Below, in pieces: positions 10,918 through 21,839 of a stretch of DNA of 64,000 bases. The stretch comes from Gavia stellata. Its lineage: Eukaryota > Chordata > Aves > Gaviiformes > Gaviidae. Made by a program: the position numbers and the translations under genes. Within the stretch, counting starts at the first letter, position 1; the number at the start of each line of letters is the position of its first letter. The DNA lies in the NCBI RefSeq assembly GCF_030936135.1, contig NC_082604.1:746501-810500 (forward strand), given 5' to 3'. The notes under the pieces are model-generated. The model did not search any database. It had not been told where the DNA came from and saw nothing but the letters and a program-made list of their open reading frames with translations.

Positions 10918-11898
10918 CTAAGCAAATTCTTTGGCTTTTAAAAGTGGTTCGTTATGTTTCATTATTATTTTTAGTGTCCATAATTGCCCAATAATTTCCT
11001 TGCGTTTACACCAAAGGATAAGATTTACTATTGTTAATGTTGTCATAGCTATTAGTAACACCAATATTGGGTGGGTCATTATGTTTAAGATTTTGGTAGC
11101 TGACGGGGAATAACCCCTAAACACATCCCACCAATTGTGCTCTCCGTCTGCCTTCACTCGTTCCACTGCTTGGTGTATTTCCTCTGCATCATGATGGGCA
11201 GTAATTAAAGTCTTTCTTCCACTTTCTTCAACTTGTTTTAACAACCTTTTTAAATTTTCATGATGCAAGAGTTTTCTTATTAGAGTGAGATTCATTCCAA
11301 TAGGGGTGGGCTGTATATCCTGAATCAACGTATAATTAAACCGTAGCAATTGATAAGTAGTAACAGGAGCCGTGTAGTTAAAATCACATCCTGTAAGACT
11401 AACAAAGTTGCAAATGCAAATATTTGAATGGTTGCTCGTGTCCACCATTTGATCATCTACTTGTACAAAATCACATTGAGATCTCAGACAAACACATCCC
11501 ATACCCCTGTAAATTGTGATGGTTCTTAGGGTCTCGTTGGGATGCACCTCAAAGTGACAAACATTTTGTTCAGTGTCAAGACCAATATCTTGCCCTTTCA
11601 TGGTGTTTCCTTCACAAATAAATCCTTGCTGGTCTCGTACGACACAGGCCTCGACATCAATAGTTTGCCACTTATTCCTGGTTTTCATAGCCCATACCCT
11701 ATGTTCTGGGGGATAAAGTACAGTTCCATGGTAATTTAATACCAGCGCAACAATTGGGTATATGTTACATACTAAAGCTTTATATATTGTTAGTACAAAA
11801 GCTGTAGCTGCGTTGTTAGTAGGGTCAAAGGTAAAATTAACCAAATGCCACCACGATTGGAATCTCCTTTCAAATTCCGTTGCATTACTCCAAATCAC
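10918..11898 (-). pseudogene. env: ERV1-A envelope-like reading frame
   Basis: A 326-codon open frame remains, rich in N-glycosylation sites (NFT, NLT, NYT) and cysteines. Helical, Leu/Lys-rich stretches follow (near residues 185-245), with a hydrophobic membrane span near residues 265-290 and a short basic tail. The layout fits the C-terminal part of a retroviral Env. I see no CX6CC disulphide motif, so it is not the common gammaretroviral or alpharetroviral type of transmembrane subunit. Upstream coding sequence continues in another frame (frameshift near 11905) and is joined to protease remains, so no signal peptide or full surface subunit exists. Copy B keeps the upstream frame but has a stop in the middle. 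It is a dead copy; its family is not identified. Confidence 0.72.
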
Positions 11899-12059
11899 CT
11901 TTCGATTTCTTTTGGTAGGATTCCGTCTTCACCTTCCCTAATGATTGCAGCTGCTATTGTCTGTATCCATAATTGAGCTTGGATACAACTAAGTGCTGTA
12001 GAAACATTAGTCAGAGCCGCATCTAATGCATTTATAATTAGTGCCTTAATTAATTCCTT

Positions 12060-12276
12060 TCTCAAATTTTATTTCTGCTTTTAGTTGTTCCAATAAGTCT
12101 CACCCCAACAGAGGTTTTGGTGAGTTAGGCACAGATAAGAATTTGTGTGTTCCCCATTGTTTTCCCAATCTAAATTTAAGAGGTTTTTAAAAAATACCCC
12201 TTTTCACTTTGGCCAGTAGCTCCCTTTACCGTAACAAAATCATCATCCGTAGGTGTTAAAGCTTGGTTGATAGGTT
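12060..12276 (-). pseudogene. ERV1-A protease remnant
   Basis: The minus strand encodes, in broken frames, the end of a retroviral aspartic protease. Residues resembling VKGATGQSEKGYF are followed by GKTMGNTQ and then the SPKPLLG...LLEQL segment that normally ends the protease and begins reverse transcriptase. Stops and a frameshift interrupt it. The catalytic D-S/T-G motif is not present. The next sequence is Env-like, which marks the pol deletion. Confidence 0.65.
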
Positions 12277-12759
12277 TCACCTTGAGAAAATAAAATCAAG
12301 GACAGGGTCTGCCCTTTCTCTGTCATTCTGAGCAGCGGGGCTGCTGCCTCCGAGAAGCACCGCTGAGGCGGGAGGGGCCCCCTTGGGCGCTGGTTGGGGC
12401 ACACACCACGCAGCACCGCGCTCGGGCCTCGTCACAGCGGTTTTTTTGGGCTCCAGCTCCTCCCCAGACGGGGGAGGCCGCGGGGACGTTTCCCTGCTTC
12501 CCCCCATCCGGGAAACGCGGTACCGGCTCCCCCTCAAAAACAACATCAATTGCACCAAGGTATTCTAATTCAAGGTTCCATTGAAGGGCCATTTCTCCTC
12601 ATTATCCAATTTATACAAAGGCCACCATTGATGACAATATTTTATTAAAGTCTTTCTGCTCACGCTTCCTCCTGGCAGCTCTCCTACCTCCTCCCAGTGA
12701 GCTAAAATACAGCCTAGAGGGCTCCTTTTCAAGATTCCGCCCCTTTGTTTACCTCCCAT
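12277..12759 (-). pseudogene. gag: ERV1-A gag (matrix) remnant
   Basis: A start codon at 12759 gives MGGKQRGGILKRSPLGCIL, whose MGG start fits an N-myristoylated matrix protein. It continues with HWEEVGELPGGS and WWPLYKLDNEEKWPFNGTLN, resembling gammaretroviral-type MA. A frameshift and stop follow. A second frame (VQLMLFLRGS, then a proline-rich stretch) continues the matrix/p12-like part. Capsid and nucleocapsid are absent. Confidence 0.72.
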
Positions 12760-13953
12760 AATGAACACCCTGCCCGCAGGGGCTTATTCCTCAGCCTAAG
12801 AACACAACCTGATTGAACTGACAGCAATACTACCCTATCCAAGGCAAAAGACGCGATGGCGTACTCGCCCCACAGCGAATGCACCGAAATTCAAGACAAT
12901 TATCGAAAAGGAAATAACATACTTATGACACTCCAAACACTTAGCACGAACAAACAAGCAACACCAATGGCAAATCAGACAGTGCTCCACGCCAAATAAA
13001 CCCGTCACTATTCTGTTCTACATCCCCCTCCATACCAGCGACATTCTTACTGGTTCCTTATACCTTTTATATTTCCACAAAGCACCTGCCTAAGCTGGCC
13101 TGAGCGCTCAATCTTATTCCATTTAGACCAGTTTCCTTGACACCCACTACACCAAAAATCGTCTCGTCCCCAAACCGTCCTCAAAGGTTCTGTTTACAAC
13201 CAAAACATTCAGAAACATGTATTGGGTTGCATGAAAAATCCTGATATCTGTGTATAGGACAATAAGGGATAACAATCGGTTCCATTAACACAGTCCGTCA
13301 TACGCTTCGTCCGTCTCCGGCCGCTCTCCTCGCAGAGAACGCAGAACCGCGGATCAGGACTCCGCACTCGCCCCGCAGTCCGACTGCGCCTCACTCACTC
13401 AAACACTCACCCAACTTACAACATCATCAATTGTATAATGAAGCACTTTTCACAGAATACACGGTACCGGGCACAATACTTCCTAAGTATATAGATTGTA
13501 ATGACTATCATAAAATGCCAATTAGAGCCACAATAATATGAATTTCAGTTCCCATGGGTTATAATAGTTGGTACAAACGACGGCACCCCCGCGTACTTCC
13601 CTTATTCAGGGATTCCCGCGTTCCTGTAGCTATCCCGTACTCCCGCAATTTCAGCGAAGAGCACCCCCCACGTACTTCCCTATCCAGGGGTTCCCGCGCC
13701 CGCGTACTTCCCTATCCAGGGGTTCCCGCGCCCTCACTGCTGGATTCGAATCCCACCCGGGGGAGCACAACGCTCTTTACCTCCCGCAGGACGTCTCCTC
13801 ACGACTTACAGGTTCCCCTCCTTAACACACCGGGTCCGCTGATGGTCCGTGTCTGTCCCTGCAGTGATCGGGCGAGCGAGGGAGGTCCTCCGAGAAACCT
13901 CGGGGCGCGCCGAGGATGTCCCCCTCTCAGCCGGTCCCGCAGCCGGGCAGAGG
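12760..13953 (-). other. ERV1-A leader between PBS and gag
   Basis: This is about 1.2 kb of non-coding sequence. It contains a 30-32-bp unit (ACTTCCCTATCCAGGGGTTC core) at about 13591-13620, 13671-13700 and 13701-13732. Each unit can fold as a short hairpin (CGCG and TTCCC against GGGG and CGCG). Copy B has the same units but lacks about 257 bp present here (12720-12970 region). A packaging role for the hairpins is an inference from their position. Confidence 0.6.
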
Positions 13954-13971
13954 GTCCCGTCTGGGGTGCCA
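13954..13971 (-). other. ERV1-A primer-binding site (candidate)
   Basis: The minus strand reads TGGCACCCCAGACGGGAC, starting with the TGG that pairs with a tRNA CCA end, four bases after the U5 end of the 5' LTR. The same 18 bases occur in copy B (35966-35983). It does not match the usual proline, tryptophan or lysine primer sites as I know them, so the tRNA is not assigned. Confidence 0.65.
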
Positions 13972-13975
13972 AAAT

Positions 13976-14399
13976 TGACACGCGGAAACAAACTGCACAA
14001 CTCACACAGAGGTATAAAGCCGACATTGGTTTATTGCGGCGCCGGGGTAATACTTTTCTTACTTCATCTTCAAGTTACAGTTCTCTTTTAATTCACCACA
14101 CATGCTCAGAGAGTAGGGGGCTAAATTGGGTTGGGGCTTTTCTAGCTAGGAGGTGTGTGCCTTAGTATTATAATGAGGCTATAATTAAACAAGTTAACTC
14201 TAGGGCAGTATTTTGGTAGTCCATTCTATTTTTCTACGATTCGTCCTTGTGCTAATCGTTATTGATAGTTAGCAGAGAGTTAGTGAAGACAGTCTTTATC
14301 TGTAATATGTCTAAGTGCCAGGCGCAGTTGTTATGAAGTATCTTCTTTACATTCTTCTCACTTACTTTTAACCCTTGTTTTTCAACATGTCCTGTAACA
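13976..14399 (-). repeat. ERV1-A 5' LTR, internally deleted
   Basis: On the minus strand it runs from TGTTACAGGACATG (14399) to CGCGTGTCA (13976), 424 bp. Against the 3' LTR and copy B it lacks about 113 bp just upstream of the polyA region (junction near 14045). The polyA signal AATAAA is at 14035-14030. Confidence 0.88.
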
Positions 14400-16276
14400 G
14401 CAACAACCGACTGAGTGTGTGCGATGGCGTGTGGGGACGTGGGAGTTGGTGTGGAGAAGGAGTCTGGGATTTCATCAAGACTGGGATCCTAAACTAACCT
14501 CAGTTAGTGATTTTAATAGTAAAAGATGCCCCCCTCGGAGGAGATTTTAGGTGCAAGTACAGGTCCACCTCAGTGTCACGAGTGACATTAAAAGGAAGAC
14601 AGGCGCAGACGGACTTTGGTGTGAGCGACCAGTCCGTGACTGCGATGTGATTCTGTCTCTGTCGCTGTTCCCTACGAAGGACCCCGCGTGTGTCCCAGGG
14701 GTGCGCTGGCTGATGGGCAGTGCCCGGCACCCCGCTCTGCAGAGCGGCGATACGGACCGAGGTCTCGGCCCCCGGTGCTGACGGGCGTTGTGCACAGCGG
14801 GCGAAGAGCCCCGGTGTAGGGACCGGGACCGCACCCGCAGCCCGCCCGGCCCCGCCGCCTCCCGCGGCCCCCACCCGCGCCCCCGCCCGCCCCTTCTCCC
14901 CCGCGGCTCTGTCCCCGCGGCAGCGGCAGCGGGATGGCGCTGCTGCCCGTCCCCAGCGTGCGGGGCAGGGCTGCGCACACGGAGCCCGAGGGGTCCCGTC
15001 CCGTCGGGCAGAGCCCGGCGGAGACCTGCGCGGGGGACGGGCGGGAGCGGCGGCAGCAGGAAAACGCTCCCGAGCCGGTCCCCTCCCGGGGCCGGCCCGG
15101 GCCGGGCTTCCCGAGCGGGGCGCGCCCCCGGGAGCGGGGCGAGCCCGGGCGCGGCTGGCTACCGAGCCCGGCTGGCTACCGAGCCCGGCTGGCTACCGAG
15201 CGCGGCGGCGGGGCCGGGCCGGGCGGCAGCGCCGAGCACCGGGCGCAGTCTGCCGCGGGTGCGCCCGAGGGCCGGCGCGGGCTTCGTCCCGGCCGGCACC
15301 GTGCGCCTCCGGGGAGCGCCGGGACGGCCCCTCGGCCTCGGCGTCCTCGTCGCCGCCCGGGACACGGGGACCCCCGGGGCGCTCCCCGGCCCCCGGCAGC
15401 GTCCCGCCCCCCCACCCCCGCCGGAGCGGGGCAGGACGCGGAGCTGCAGCGCCCGGTGCGCGGTGCCGAGGGGCCGGTTCCTGCCCGCCATCGCGCTGCC
15501 CGCCCCGCCCGCCCCTGCCGCTGCGCCCCGACCGGCCGGGGGGGTCGGCTGGGCCCGGCTCGGCTCGGCTGGGCTCCGGTCGTTTCGGCTCGGCTGCTCT
15601 GGGCTCGACTCCGCTCGGCGGGACTCGGCACGGCTCGGGTGATTTCGGCTCCGATCCGATCCCCTCGGCCCGACGGGACTCGGCGGGACTCGGCGGGACT
15701 CGGCGGGGCGGGTCTGGGCCGGGCCGGTGCCGGTGCCGCAGCCCCCGCCCAGGCGAACCGGCCCGGGCGCTGCCCACGCAGGAGCTCTCCTCGGGCGGGT
15801 CCCGGGACACCCCTGCCGAGCTCCGCCGAACCCCCCTCGCTGGGCGGCAGCCGGCGGGACCGAGAGACCCCGGCGGGCGCAGGGCAGAGGCGCGGCGGTC
15901 CCGGCCCGCCCCTCCCCGCCCCTCCCGGGACAGAGGGGTCCGCAGCGGCTGTCCCGGGGCTGCTGCCCCACGCCCACCCGTGCGGCGGCACCGAAGCGGG
16001 TGGAAGAGGCCCCCGGCTGCCGACCCCAAACGCGCCCCCCCGCAGGAGCTCCCGGAGCGAGGGGGCCCTGGCCGGGGACGCCCGGCTGGCTCCAGCCCCG
16101 GGACGCGGAGCATCTCCCCCGGGAGACGGTGCCGCCGCCGCCGCCGCCGAGCCCCGCTGCGGGGAGCGGGGTGGGGAGCGTCCCGCCGGCGACCCCCCAC
16201 GTCCCGGGTGGGCAGCGCGCGCGCGCACCCGCGTGTGCATTTGCTTTTCCCCGTTTCGCAGCAGTTTGTAATAACG
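14400..16276. other. CpG-rich block A continuing LTR2
   Basis: The first about 150 bp (GCAACAACCGACTGAGTG on) continue the LTR2-like sequence interrupted by ERV1. The rest is extremely CpG-rich. Copies lie at 36526-38292 and 48370-50116. Length differences among copies fall in simple repeats: a 17-bp unit (GGCTGGCTACCGAGCCC) has three copies here and two in the others, and the CGGGACTCGG-type repeats near 15545-15720 are longest here. Overlapping reading frames on both strands are not conserved in length among copies. Whether this is the remainder of a long LTR or attached host CpG island is open. Confidence 0.7.
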
Positions 16277-16900
16277 TGGCCCGGCCGGGGTGCAATTTCT
16301 CCTTAATAATGTCGTAATCCCGATTCTTTGCAGTAAAGCACATTATCATTAAATTGCCATGACGGCTCTGCTCCGCTCTGAATTGTTTATTGCATTGGGA
16401 TTTCAAGCGGAAAAAACCTCCAAGTCCAATTATCAAGAAAAAGCACCAAAAAAGGCAAAGTGTCCGTTGGAAAGGCTGAGAAACACTTCAGTAACACCTG
16501 AATATATTCCCTCTTTTTACTGTGAGACTCCAGCTCTGAACGGGGGGAAGCAGAATACAGAGATCCGGTAATAGCACACTATACCATCTTTAATTCTCAA
16601 CAAAACCTACGAAACTCATGAAAATATCCACTTGCCACACAGCTTTTTTGTCAATACGTAAGACACAGGAGCGTACAAACCGCATCACTTGTGTCTCACT
16701 GCAGCTGAAAAACATTTGACAAAGCGAGCGCAAGTTCGCAGCGGCCAAGCAACCTCATCGCAGACAAGGGCGAGACCTCAACCTTCAGACAGGCGAGAGC
16801 GCAGCGCAATACGCAGCAAGCTGCAAATGCAGTGTTCTCCACTTACAGCACCTGAAAGCATTTCATTCCCATTTTTTCTATCCCTTGCTGGGTTGGGGAT
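16277..16900. other. Non-coding, duplicated in copy C
   Basis: This segment is shared with 50190-50800 at high identity, starting GGGGTGCAATTTCTCC. It holds no gene that I recognise; the short open frame at 16359-16571 differs from its copy by several residues. Confidence 0.6.
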
Positions 16901-17455
16901 AGTTTGGGGTTGGGGCTGGCAGAGACGCTCGCCGGCGGGGGGGAGCTGCCGGCTGCCCTCCCGGCGCTTCCCCCCGGGCCGCGGAACCCCTCGCGGGGGG
17001 GTCCGCAGACTGCCCTCCCGCAGGCCGGGCGCTGCCGAGCGCCTCCCGCCGGCCCCGACGAGGGGGGAGAGCCGCCCCCGAGGAGGGGCCCCGCCGCGGA
17101 GGGCCGGTCCCGCCGGGCCCCCCGGCCCGCGCTGAGGGCGGCGGGGCGCTGCCGGAGCCCTCCCCGGCGCGGGAGGGGCGGGCGCGGCTCGGCGGAGGTG
17201 GGGGGGGGCGGCGCCTTCCCGCGGGGGTTCGGCTCCGCTTCTTCCCGGGGGGGAACGGCGTCCGGGAAAGGTCTTCTCCGCACGGAGCGGAGCGGGGCGG
17301 GCGGAGCAGACGCGGGGCGGGGGGGCGGCTGCGGAAGAAGCCCCGGCTGGAGGTGCTGGAGAGAAGGGGGGCCCTGCCTCCTTCCCTCGGGCCACCCCTC
17401 GGGTTGGCTCGCGGGGGGGGTGCGCGGGGCGAGGAGCCCCAGTTCAAGTCCAGGT
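16900..17455. promoter_or_regulatory. CpG island, copy A (shortened)
   Basis: The segment is dense in CpG and flanked by AT-richer unique DNA, as expected for a promoter island. It corresponds to 51510-52040 in copy C, but about 700 bp to the left of it in copy C (50810-51510) is absent here and replaced by about 45 bp of G-rich sequence. Reading frames on both strands are composition artefacts. Confidence 0.6.
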
Positions 17456-19712
17456 ATGAAATTCGTGTCTGATTTACTTCGTTTAGTTACTGACGGCTGT
17501 GGATCCTTCACCGACGTGTGTTTGCGATCCTTGTTTAGTGCTGAAAACGGCTTTAAAAACGTTTGAAACGGAGATCTCGCCAGCTTGTGTTCTGCTGGCA
17601 CTGGCACTGGACAGGTACGTCTTTGTGTAACACCACCACCCCAAAAAAAACCCCACTCCCCCCTGAAACTGGAGTCCAGTTCTGGACCCCTTCTGTGCCT
17701 TTTAGCGGGGAGTCATTTTCTTTCAGGCGACGTGGGTCCAGACGTATATCCTGTGTCACTTCACTGTTGAGCGCACAGACTTCTTGTAAACCTCAGCTAC
17801 TCAGGTCACATCCTCTGTCGGTGTCGGAATAAGAATTTAAAGTAAGACGGATTGATGTCTGCGTGCTGCGGGGATTGTATTTGGGAGATCACAGACGGCC
17901 TTTAGCTTTGAGGATCAAATGTAACCATGATTCTAAACGAGAAGTAGAAATACCTTGTATATATTTGTACTGAACAATAGACTACAACACAGATCCTGAA
18001 CACGTGAAAGGGAATATTAGAAGTTATCGTCTCATCTGACCATGAGGAAAATGTTTGTAGTACTTGCGTTACAAAGAGGAGAGCTGCTGATGCCTCTGCT
18101 GAGGGAAAGCGGGGGGAACACAACTCGATGTTCTAGACAAGTCAAATTGTTTTGGTCTGAATGCGACAATACGGATAATCGTGTTACTCAAAGCATTCGA
18201 TAGATTTTTCTAAATAGGCTCGAGGCCTTGTAACTGTCCTGTGCTCTCACTGATTCACTTACTCTGAATCTTGGAGAACTGAGTGGCTTTAGGTTGTACA
18301 GTATTTGAACAAATATTACTGCCTAAGACTAGATTAATCTGAGAAGCTGTGCTTACCTGAAACATGTCATTAAAGAGTTTTAAAGACCCCTTTGCTTCCT
18401 GCCTGATGAAGAATGTCTGCTTTTGCTTTTTTATCAAAGTGTTTCTGAATACTTCACCATTTTCCATGGGAGATCATAGTGACGTGTGCAGAAGAAAATG
18501 ACTTGTTATGGCTGACCTGCAACTCTGAATGTACTCCTGGTAGAGGCCACTATGGTAGAGCACAAGTTAGAGCCGAACACTAAAGTGGATTTCTTGTCAC
18601 TTTGTCACTTGCAGCTTCCTGCGCTACCATGGCCATTTACAACACTGCAGTGGTTACCAGCAGGGGCATCACCACAGAACAGTGGTGCACACCGCTCCTT
18701 TCTGAGGAAGGTTGATGTTGTGGACGTAGGGGAGCGATTTAACCACTTACTTCTATTGGTAAATTCGTATTTCTAGCAGAAATTCTTTTATTTCCTACAG
18801 TTAGGGAAAAAAATCCTCCCACCTTATACTCGTTACATAGGTAGCATAACTGAAAAAAAATTTGCATCCTCCTGTTCATAAAGCTACTGTGAAAACTCAG
18901 TTCAGTTAACAGCATTTCTCAAATGCAATTTTTGTACACTTACTATGTGTATTTACGGTGGAATTCCTCTTGGAAAAGTGTGCAAGGTAAATATGCAGTA
19001 GAAGGCAACAGTGCTTTAATGAAGAGGAAAAGTTAATGTCTGGGGGAAGGAAAAGTGTGTAGGAAGAGGGGAGTCCCTGTGGTTCTTAAGTGCCGCTCAG
19101 AGCTTCGGTGAATACCTTCTCCATCTTCTGCTGTGTGGATGCTATTATCCCTGAATTCATAGGTTGTATGGATTTCCTATCTTGTGACAGATGAGTGAAG
19201 GCAGCAAATTCTGTGCCTGAGCCTTAGTCCCTGTGCATACAGGTGTTGTAAATACTCTGATTTTCTAAAATAATCAAAATATGATCATATAGAAAGGTTA
19301 AATTTGATTAAAAAATAAAATAATAAAATACAAAGGCATAAGTTAGGATTGTTAAGTTAGAAACAATAACCATAGGAACCTCACCAGGGAGTCGCTGTTC
19401 CATACTAAGAAACTAACAGTAACGAGATGGAACGATGAAGAATTGAATAGAAAAGTTTCATCTGAGTCCTGTGACAATGTGACCTGATATGCACCAGTGA
19501 TGCTGCTTGGAAAGTTCCTTACCTTTCCCACCTTGATTCGAATATCAAGAATGCCAATCAATCAATATTAATAGAAATAACCATTGATTGTTTTAAGGAT
19601 GGATATTGGTAGAATGGTATAATCCAGAGAGCGATTAATAAAAATTAAATTATATATATTCTGTATGAAGGTAACTAGGTATGATTTATCTGTGATTTAA
19701 TCATAAACTAAC
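17456..19712. other. Non-coding, with one possible small exon
   Basis: This is AT-rich unique DNA shared with 52060-54329 at better than about 98 percent by eye. The only coding-like item is a minus-strand frame starting at 18467 and running into a good splice donor (CAG/GTAAGC) at 18357, encoding 37 residues (MENGEVFRNTLIKKQKQ...). The frame and donor are the same in copy C (53084 to 52974). I do not recognise the peptide. Confidence 0.5.
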
Positions 19713-20164
19713 TGTTGAACAATGTAGCATCGTGAATAGGTAGAATTTGCTTGTCAAGACAATGATAAGTTGTAGGCCTGGTCAGTAAACCGAGGAAAAC
19801 TTAAGAAGATTCCAAGAATGGGATTTTACAACCAACCTGAGCATGCGCAAAGATTGGGTTCAACTAAAGGACACCATGAGGAAGACTACGGACGACCACC
19901 AGAGGACCTTAGACGACCACCTGTGTACCTGGAGGCGCATGCGTCACGAGCATTTACATATATTAATGAGTTCTCGGAAACGGTATGAGTATGTTAATTG
20001 TTTCTTGGAAATGTGATGAATATGTATACTTTGATTGTATATAACTTTTGTAGCAGAGGAACTAAGCACGCACACGAGGTGGAGCGATCCCCTGTGCGTC
20101 CAGCGCTGCAATAAAGAAGTGTCTGCTCACCTACATACATTGTGTAGATGAGTTTTTATATTAC
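19713..20164 (+). mobile_element. Solo LTR in the SYBU-like 3' flank (copy A)
   Basis: It begins TGTTGAACAATG and ends near TTTTTATATTACA. It contains a TATA box (TGTATATAAC near 20037) and a polyA signal (AATAAA, 20110-20115) about 70 bp apart, the normal LTR spacing. It is present at the same place in copy C (54330-54781), so it predates the duplication. No target duplication was identified with certainty. Confidence 0.6.
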
Positions 20165-20893
20165 AGATTTGTAACACAGGGAACAGTGAAGTTGTAAAAG
20201 AATGGGAAGGGGTGGGGGGAGCTCTCTGCCTAGATCATCTCTGCCTAGAAAACCAGAAATTTTAACTAAGTCATAAGTAGGTTCTGACACAAGTTTTGTT
20301 TAAAAGAGAAGTAATTGAGCAAGCAAGACAGTAAGAATTACCTTCTTGGTAAGGTGTTGATGAAAGGTTGGGTGGAGCCAGACAAACTCCACTAGTTCAT
20401 CTGTTGGATAGCATTGCCCTCATCTGACCTAGGCACAGATCTCAAGTTTGGGACACGGAGAATTCCTGGTTTGATGGTCACAGTGGCATCTCATTGGGCA
20501 CACGGAGACTGCATGCCTCTCGGCCGGGTTAAACGAGGCCTTCTGGGCTTCTGTTAAATGCCAGGAAGACTGATACTCTCCTGGCAGTGCAGAAATGAGA
20601 AGTGGCAAGCTTCTGGAAGATTGCATTGGGTTAAAGATGAGGTCACTTGCATCTTTAATGCAGCGTGGGTGCGGCAGAGCGGGTGGCCGGTGTGTCCACA
20701 GACCGGCTGGAGCCTTTTTCTCTGGCTGAGTGCTTACGCTTGGAGCTGAAATGAGGTGTTCTCCGGGTCCTGATGGTTCCTTATGCCCTGACACAGTGCC
20801 CCCTCCAGCTCTGCCTGTGCCTGATAGCTCAGCTGAGACGGTCTATTTTGTATAGCTTTGCTACAAGAAAACACTCACACATGTTTAACATTT
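20165..20893. other. 3' flank of the SYBU-like gene (copy A)
   Basis: No second gene is seen. The minus-strand transcript of the SYBU-like gene should end in this stretch or further left. I found no strong AATAAA on the minus strand within the first few hundred bases after the stop codon. Confidence 0.5.
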
Positions 20894-21839
20894 TTAACAT
20901 GCTTTACTGAACTTGTGATTATAAAGGCAATTTACAATAAAGCGATTGACATACCCAAAGGCTTCGTCATCATGAGGTTCTGTAAAATCATGTTCTTTCA
21001 CAAAATGGTTTTCATTAACTCCGTGCTCCACCTTCCTGCATGGAGACTCCATAGGTGACAAAAGGATGGCAGCGTTTAGAAGACTTGGAGTTAAGTCCAC
21101 TACGATACCAGAGTCACTGAACCTTCCAGGAGAAAATTCACCCAGTTCCTTCAGTGAAGACGGTGGGCTTAGAGGACAGGCATCTTGAGCTCTGAAGATG
21201 TTTTGAATGAGCTGCTCCACATCTAGGCTAGATGCCACCACGTCAGTCTGGATGGCCTGTTCCACCATCACGTTGCTGACTTTCTCCTCCTCCTGGAAAG
21301 AAGTTAGTTTCTCATCCAGAACATTTTCAAGCATCTCTTGATTCACAGCAGAACTGGAGGGAGCTGGATCACTCAACTCAGAGGTTATGGTGGTCAAACT
21401 GTTTTCACAGGAATCAGTCCCGTTAGCTGTGCCCTCATTAAGAAGCAGCCCACTATCTGCCACCTCCTCCAGAGCTTGGTCCTCTGTGGTGAGGCTGTTT
21501 GGCACTGTGGCACACAACACCAACGGCTTCCCCTCTGAGTCACACCTGTGCTCCAGGCACTGCTCATCTCTCACAGAGCTGCTCTGAGCCATCTCCATGC
21601 TCTGCAGCAAAGACTCCAGTTTCTTGTTTTCAATGCTAATGGCTATGAAGTATTGCTGCATTTTTTTGTCTTTCTCAGCCAAGCTGTTTTTCATGCTTTC
21701 AATAACCTGCTTGAGTTGTTTAACTTCCCTTCTTGCTTCCAAGGCGGCCAGCTCTGCCTCCACACGATGACACTCTTCCTCAACCCAGTCTTCCTTCATC
21801 CGTCCCAGCTGAGCTTTGAGTTCTTCTATTTCCGTTTCC
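20894..21839 (-). CDS. SYBU-like: Syntabulin-like gene, last exon (copy A)
   Basis: Syntabulin links kinesin-1 to cargo (syntaxin vesicles, mitochondria) for axonal transport. This exon starts after a splice acceptor (TTTTGCTACAG at 21840) and encodes ETEIEELKAQLGRMKEDW, then EEECHRVEAELAALEAR, a coiled coil (about residues 1-75 of the exon). It continues with NKKLESLLQSMEMAQ and an acidic Ser-rich part with the conserved AIQTDVV and AILLSPMESP motifs. These match the syntabulin order better than syntaphilin. The frame stops after ...NHKFSKAC. The usual C-terminal hydrophobic membrane segment of syntabulin is missing, so the product, if any, would be soluble. Copy C differs at three positions, all amino-acid changing. 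Confidence 0.8.

Larger units (their letters stand above)
10361..14399 (-). mobile_element. ERV1 copy A: defective provirus
   Basis: This is a reverse-strand retroviral copy. Its parts in 5'-to-3' order are: 5' LTR (14399-13976), primer-binding site, leader, gag fragment, protease remnant, Env-like frame, polypurine tract, and 3' LTR (10897-10361). Both LTRs have TG...CA ends. Reverse transcriptase and integrase are missing: protease sequence is followed within about 100 bp by Env-like sequence, so pol was deleted. The same deletions occur in copy B (32659-36525), so the element was already defective when the region was duplicated. The flanks GCGG/GCAA suggest a 4-bp target duplication, as in gammaretrovirus-like elements. 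Confidence 0.88.

Noticed and set aside
13740..13775. tRNA-like string GGATTCGAATCCCACC in the ERV1 leader
   Set aside because: It resembles a tRNA T-arm/B box, but no A box, anticodon stem or acceptor stem can be placed around it.
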